A stretch of DNA of 64,000 nucleotides from positions 1-64,000 of the forward strand of contig CAWHQR010000003.1 of NCBI GenBank assembly GCA_963831605.1, read 5' to 3'. The notes beneath the pieces are model-generated. The model was not told the DNA's origin and did not search any database. It saw only the letters and a program-made list of their open reading frames with translations. The stretch is from DASUPK01 sp963831605. GTDB lineage: Bacteria; Actinomycetota; Thermoleophilia; Solirubrobacterales; 70-9. A program made the position numbers and the translations under genes. This document shows, piece by piece, positions 60,147 through 64,000 of this stretch (positions are counted from its first letter, which is position 1; the number at the start of each line of letters is the position of its first letter).

Positions 60147-60833
60147 TCAGTCCGTGCCGAGGTGCGGGAGGAGAAAGCGCGCGCCCGCGATGGCCAGCAG
60201 CAGCGCACCGCCACCGATCCAGAGAACCGGGTCCTCCACGGAGAAGCCCTCGAGCTGGCTGCCGACATAGGTGAAATACGCCGTGATCGGCGCGTAGCCG
60301 ACGGCGGTCGTCCAGGTGAAGCGCCAGAGGGGGACCCGTGCTGCGCCGGAGACGTAGCCCATCAGGCTGAAGGGCATGATGGGGATCAACCGCACCGCGA
60401 TCAGCGCGAGCGCTCCACCCCTGTGGATGATCCGCTCGATGCGCACGAAGCGCTCCTCTCCCGCGATCCGGTAGAGGAGGGGCCGGGCGAAGTGCCTTCC
60501 GATTGCGTAGGAGGCGAGCCCGGAGATCAGCCAGCACGCGAGCACGAGCGGAAAGCCGACTCCGAATCCGAACACGTAGCCGGCGGCCGCATCCAGGATC
60601 TCCGCCGGATACCAGACGATCACGTGCACCAGGGCGAGCCAGAGCACGAGGAACGCCCCGGCGGCGTTCCCGTTGAGGTCGTCGCGCAGAGCCGCGGTGT
60701 CGCCATGGAACGCGTCGCTCATGGCGCCGCGCAGTGACGGGATCGCGAACGCCACACCGACGCCGATCAGGATCCCCACCACCGTCACGGCGATGCCGGT
60801 CCAGGTTCCTCCGCCGGGCGGCCCGCGGTGCAC
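60147..60833 (-). CDS. VTT-domain (TVP38/TMEM64-like) membrane protein
   Basis: The 228-residue product has about five or six membrane segments. The VTT signature is AAGYVFGFGVGFPLVLACWL with ASYAIGRHFARP, and FVRIERIIHRGGALALIAVR followed by LIPIMPFSLMGYVSGAA. Related proteins are thought to be lipid scramblases or transporters; the role here is unknown. I use GTG 60833: TAATCT (60841-60846, complement) ends seven bases upstream. It is divergent from the superoxide dismutase gene. Confidence 0.85.
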   Translation of the reverse strand: MHRGPPGGGTWTGIAVTVVGILIGVGVAFAIPSLRGAMSDAFHGDTAALRDDLNGNAAGAFLVLWLALVHVIVWYPAEILDAAAGYVFGFGVGFPLVLACWLISGLASYAIGRHFARPLLYRIAGEERFVRIERIIHRGGALALIAVRLIPIMPFSLMGYVSGAARVPLWRFTWTTAVGYAPITAYFTYVGSQLEGFSVEDPVLWIGGGALLLAIAGARFLLPHLGTD

Positions 60834-60839
60834 GATCGT

Positions 60840-60846
60840 TAGATTA
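60840..60846. promoter_or_regulatory. Overlapping divergent -10 elements (VTT gene / sod gene)
   Basis: TAGATT (60840-60845, plus) and TAATCT (60846-60841, minus) occupy the same seven bases. The minus one ends seven bases before the VTT GTG. The plus one gives a ~30-nt leader for the dismutase, which has its own AAGGAGGG. Confidence 0.5.
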
Positions 60847-60881
60847 GAAGCCGCAGGCCACCGCACCCCTAAGGAGGGCAG

Positions 60882-61480
<599 letters not shown>

Positions 61481-61484
<4 letters not shown>

Positions 61485-63154
61485 GCGACTGGAACCTTTG
61501 CCGGACGGGCGGCCTCGGGCAACTTGGGCAGCTCGTCCGGCGAGGCGTCCGCCTTCGGCGGCACCTGCGCCATCGCGTGCTCTGCGAGCGCCGTGATGGT
61601 GAGGCTCGGATTGACCCCCGGATTGGCCGGCATCGCGGCGCCGTCGCAGACCATCAGGTTCTCGTAGCCGTAGACGCGGTTGCGCGCGTCGACGACCCCG
61701 TGCTCGGGTCCGTCGCCGATCACCGCGCCGCCGAGGATGTGCGCGGTCGTCGGGATGTTGAGGCTCGACTCCGTGATCCCGGACTGGGCGATGCCGCCGG
61801 TACGGTCGGCGAACCACTCCGCCACCCTGGCCGCGGCCGGTATGTACGTCGGGTTGGGGCGCTCCGGATCCTGCTCGGTCTGCAGACGGATGCCGCGGGA
61901 GAAGCGCCGGCGCTTGGGAGCGAGCCGCATGGCCGCGTCGGTGGTCTGCATGACGAGCAGGATCACGGTGCGGCGCGACCAGCCGAACGGCCAGAGCAGC
62001 CGCAGCGTCCGCAGGGGATGGCGGAGCATCGCCCCGATCCACTTCAGCGGACGGGTCACCCGGGTGCCCGGGCCCGTCATGACGGTGAACAGCCCGCTCA
62101 TCAGGTCGCCGCCATGGCCGTAGGTGACCACCTCGACATGGGTGTCGGGATCGGGATAGATGCTCGAGGTGATGGCGACGGACCGGGCGAAGTCGCGCTC
62201 GTCGTCCCGGGCCGTGACCGCCTGAATCGACTCCGAGTTGCTGCGCACGACATGGCCGATGCGATCGCTCAGCCGCGGCAGAGAGCCGCGGTGCCGGCAG
62301 TCGGCGAGCAGCTTGTTGGTCCCGAGGGCGCCCGCGGCGACGATCACGCCCCTCGCCGTCAGTGTGCTGGGCCTCGGGCGCGTCAGCCAGGAGCCGGCGC
62401 GGCGGCTGCTCACCCGGTATCCGTCGCCTCCGTCGTCGGCGCCGAGAGGAGCGATGTCGGTCACCTGCCGCTCGGGCAGGATCTCGACGCCCAGCTTCTC
62501 GGCGAACCAGAGGTAGTTCTTGACCAGGGTGTTCTTGGCGTTGTGCCGGCAGCCGACCATGCAACTGCCGCAGCGCACACAGCCACTTCGCCGCGGGCCC
62601 TCGCCGCCGAAGTAGGGGTCGTCCACCTCGACGCCGGGCTCGCCGAAGAAGGCGCCCACTCGTGTCGGCTTGAAGGTGTCCCCGACGCCGATCTCCTCGC
62701 CGTACTCGCGCAGGAGGTCGTCCGCCGGGCCCTTGTCCGGGTAGGGCGTCACCCCGAGCATGCGCTCGGCGGTGTCGTAGTGGGGGGTGAGCTGGGGCTC
62801 CCAGTCGGCGAGCTCCCCCCACTGGGGGTCCCGGAAGAAGGCCGGGCGGGCCCGGTAGAGCGTGTTGGCATAGCCGAGGCTGCCTCCGCCAACCCCGGAG
62901 CCGGAGACGATGAAGAGGTCCTTGAAGGCGGTCATCCTGAAGACACCGCGCAGCCCGAGCTTGGGCATCCAGAAGTAGCGGCGGAGGTTCCATGCGGACT
63001 CGGCGAAGTCCTCATCCCGGTAGCGGCGGCCGCACTCGAGGACCGCGACCCGGTAGCCCTTCTCCGCCAACCGGAGGGCGGAGACCGATCCGCCGAACCC
63101 GGACCCGATCACGATCCAGTCGAAGTCGAAGTTTCCTGACGAGATGTCAGACAC
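61481..63154 (-). CDS. GMC-family FAD oxidoreductase (cholesterol-oxidase-like)
   Basis: The 557-residue product has the FAD Rossmann motif VIGSGFGGSVSALRLAEKGY and the C-terminal GMC block (AHILGGAVIGDGPEHGVVDA, PANPGVNPSLTITALAEHAM). In the middle it has C-V-R-C-G-S-C-M-V-G-C followed by RHNAKNTLVKNYLWFAEKLG, a CxxCxxCxxxC spacing seen in mycobacterial relatives. Sterol or alcohol oxidation is the family role; the substrate is unknown. I use GTG 63154: TAGTGT (63163-63168, complement) ends eight bases upstream. Confidence 0.9.
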
Positions 63155-63501
63155 GGTGTCGGACACTACGCGTTCGCCGGGCGATCGAGGGGTGGTGTCC
63201 GTCTATGCGGAGGAGGCGCTCCTGCTGCGCATCGCGGCCGATCGACGCTCTCGCTCCCGTCTGGACCGCCGCGCTCTATCCGGGCGTGATCCCGGCCGGG
63301 CAGCTCTCACCTCGCCGCGCTTAATCTGAACTCAACCCTGGTGAACCCCCGGAAACCGCTTGGGAATGCGGAATTCGGGCCCTCGGCGACGGTTCCCCTT
63401 TGACACCCCTCGAACCCCCCTGAAAGTATTAGGTAGATGGCCGTGCCTGGGCGGGGTACCCCGGCACGGACCACAGGTCGACGGGTAGGTAGAGGATCCA
63501 G
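63155..63501 (+). other. Intergenic region between GMC oxidoreductase and MCE gene
   Basis: This 347-nt gap holds the GMC -10 and a ladder of GACAC/GTGTC half-sites (63145-63166). Next comes a plus-strand open frame of ~60 Arg-rich codons with no ribosome binding site, judged non-coding. The MCE promoter region is near 63400. Confidence 0.5.
63400..63430 (+). promoter_or_regulatory. Candidate promoter of the MCE gene
   Basis: A perfect TTGACA (63400-63405) is followed 18-19 bases later by AAGTAT or AGTATT (63424-63430). The spacing is slightly long. It lies ~70 nt before the MCE start codon. Confidence 0.5.
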
Positions 63502-64000
63502 TTGCCAACAACGAGCGCTGTCGGACGCATCGCTGCGATCGTCGCCTTGGCCGGCGCGGTGCTCGTGGTCCTGCTCCTGGTGCTCGGCGGAGGCTCCAGC
63601 TACACGGTCACGGCGGAGTTCGAGAACGCCTCCCAGCTGGTCACCGGCAACAACGTCGACGTCGCCGGAGTCCCGGTCGGGTCGGTCAAGGAGATCTCCC
63701 TCTCCGACAACGGCCAGGCCCTCATCAAGCTCGAGATCTCCGACTCGGCCTACACCCCGCTGCCCGCGGGCACCCACGCAACGGTCCGCTCGCAGTCGCT
63801 GTCGGGGATAGCCAACCGCTACGTCGACCTTTCGCTTCCCACCCACTCCGGCGGGGGAACGATCTCCTCCGGTGGCGACATCACCCAGGCCGACACCACG
63901 TCCGAGGTCGATCTCGACCAGCTCTTCAACACCCTCAACAAGCCGACCGTCTCCCACCTCCAGGAGGTGATCCGCGGCTTCGCCCGCTCCTACGACGGTG
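63502..64000 (+). CDS. MCE-family (MlaD-domain) protein, 3' end outside window
   Basis: MCE proteins form lipid-carrying tunnels of import or export systems. The start is TTG 63502, with AGAGGA five bases upstream and an in-frame stop shortly before. The visible 166 codons read PTTSAVGRIAAIVALAGAVL, a membrane anchor (about 12-31), then YTVTAEFENASQLVTGNNVD and VAGVPVGSVKEISLSDNGQA, the MlaD domain, up to GIANRYVDLSLP. HLQEVIRGFARSYDG then begins a helical region. Actinobacterial mce genes usually come in runs of about six after two yrbE genes; more are expected past the window end. Confidence 0.88.
   Translation, partial: MPTTSAVGRIAAIVALAGAVLVVLLLVLGGGSSYTVTAEFENASQLVTGNNVDVAGVPVGSVKEISLSDNGQALIKLEISDSAYTPLPAGTHATVRSQSLSGIANRYVDLSLPTHSGGGTISSGGDITQADTTSEVDLDQLFNTLNKPTVSHLQEVIRGFARSYDG

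Noticed and set aside
63144..63329. Plus-strand open frame of ~60 codons before the MCE gene
   Set aside because: No ribosome binding site, Arg-rich composition of a shadow frame, and it overlaps the GMC start region.

Overview
The window is one strongly GC-rich chromosomal segment that reads as an actinobacterium, most likely class Thermoleophilia (Solirubrobacterales-like). That assignment is inference. It rests on the continuous order secE-nusG-rplK-rplA-rplJ-rplL-rpoB-rpoC / rpsL-rpsG / fusA-tuf-S10-spc-alpha, an MCE gene, a GMC oxidoreductase of mycobacterial type, and many starts that look leaderless (TANNNT 6-9 nt before the start codon, no Shine-Dalgarno).

Positions 1-11700 carry secE, nusG, the L11/L1 genes, an attenuator-bearing L10 leader, rplJ, rplL, a near-consensus promoter and rpoBC. 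A short minus-strand cluster follows (VOC protein, small membrane protein, HAD-like protein). It is divergent from rpsL-rpsG. Two paralogous membrane-protein genes on the minus strand then separate rpsL-rpsG from fusA-tuf, so fusA has its own promoter and a structured leader with an intrinsic terminator.

From 19229 to 32167 the S10 and spc operons run without a break (rpsJ to map). Many proteins carry lineage-type low-complexity extensions: acidic on L1, L10, L5, S17 and inside L3, and lysine/alanine/proline-rich on L22. The tail of S5 appears frameshifted. The usual infA is absent between map and rpmJ. That junction instead holds a minus-strand block: a SHOCT-domain protein, then tetR, a universal stress protein gene and a 14-TM efflux gene, with two matching palindromes over the tetR promoter. 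The alpha operon (rpmJ-rpsM-rpsK-rpsD-rpoA-rplQ) resumes at 35708.

From 38683 to 54741 there is general housekeeping and accessory content: two small paralogous membrane proteins, truA, surE, ligA, an isoprenylcysteine-methyltransferase-like protein, a D-Ala-D-Ala carboxypeptidase, a patatin, an SDR, a large secreted hydrolase-like protein, glycerate kinase, acyl-CoA synthetase, a 58-residue DNA- or RNA-binding-like protein with the best promoter of the window, a NIF3-like protein and a DsbA-like thiol oxidoreductase.

From 54738 to 59574 lies a set of secreted-protein genes. The first is intact; the next two are riddled with frameshifts. After these come tRNA-Pro(CGG), a SnoaL-like protein, a VTT membrane protein, Mn-type superoxide dismutase, a GMC oxidoreductase and the 5' part of an MCE-family gene cut by the window end. 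No CRISPR array, insertion sequence, prophage or replication origin was seen.
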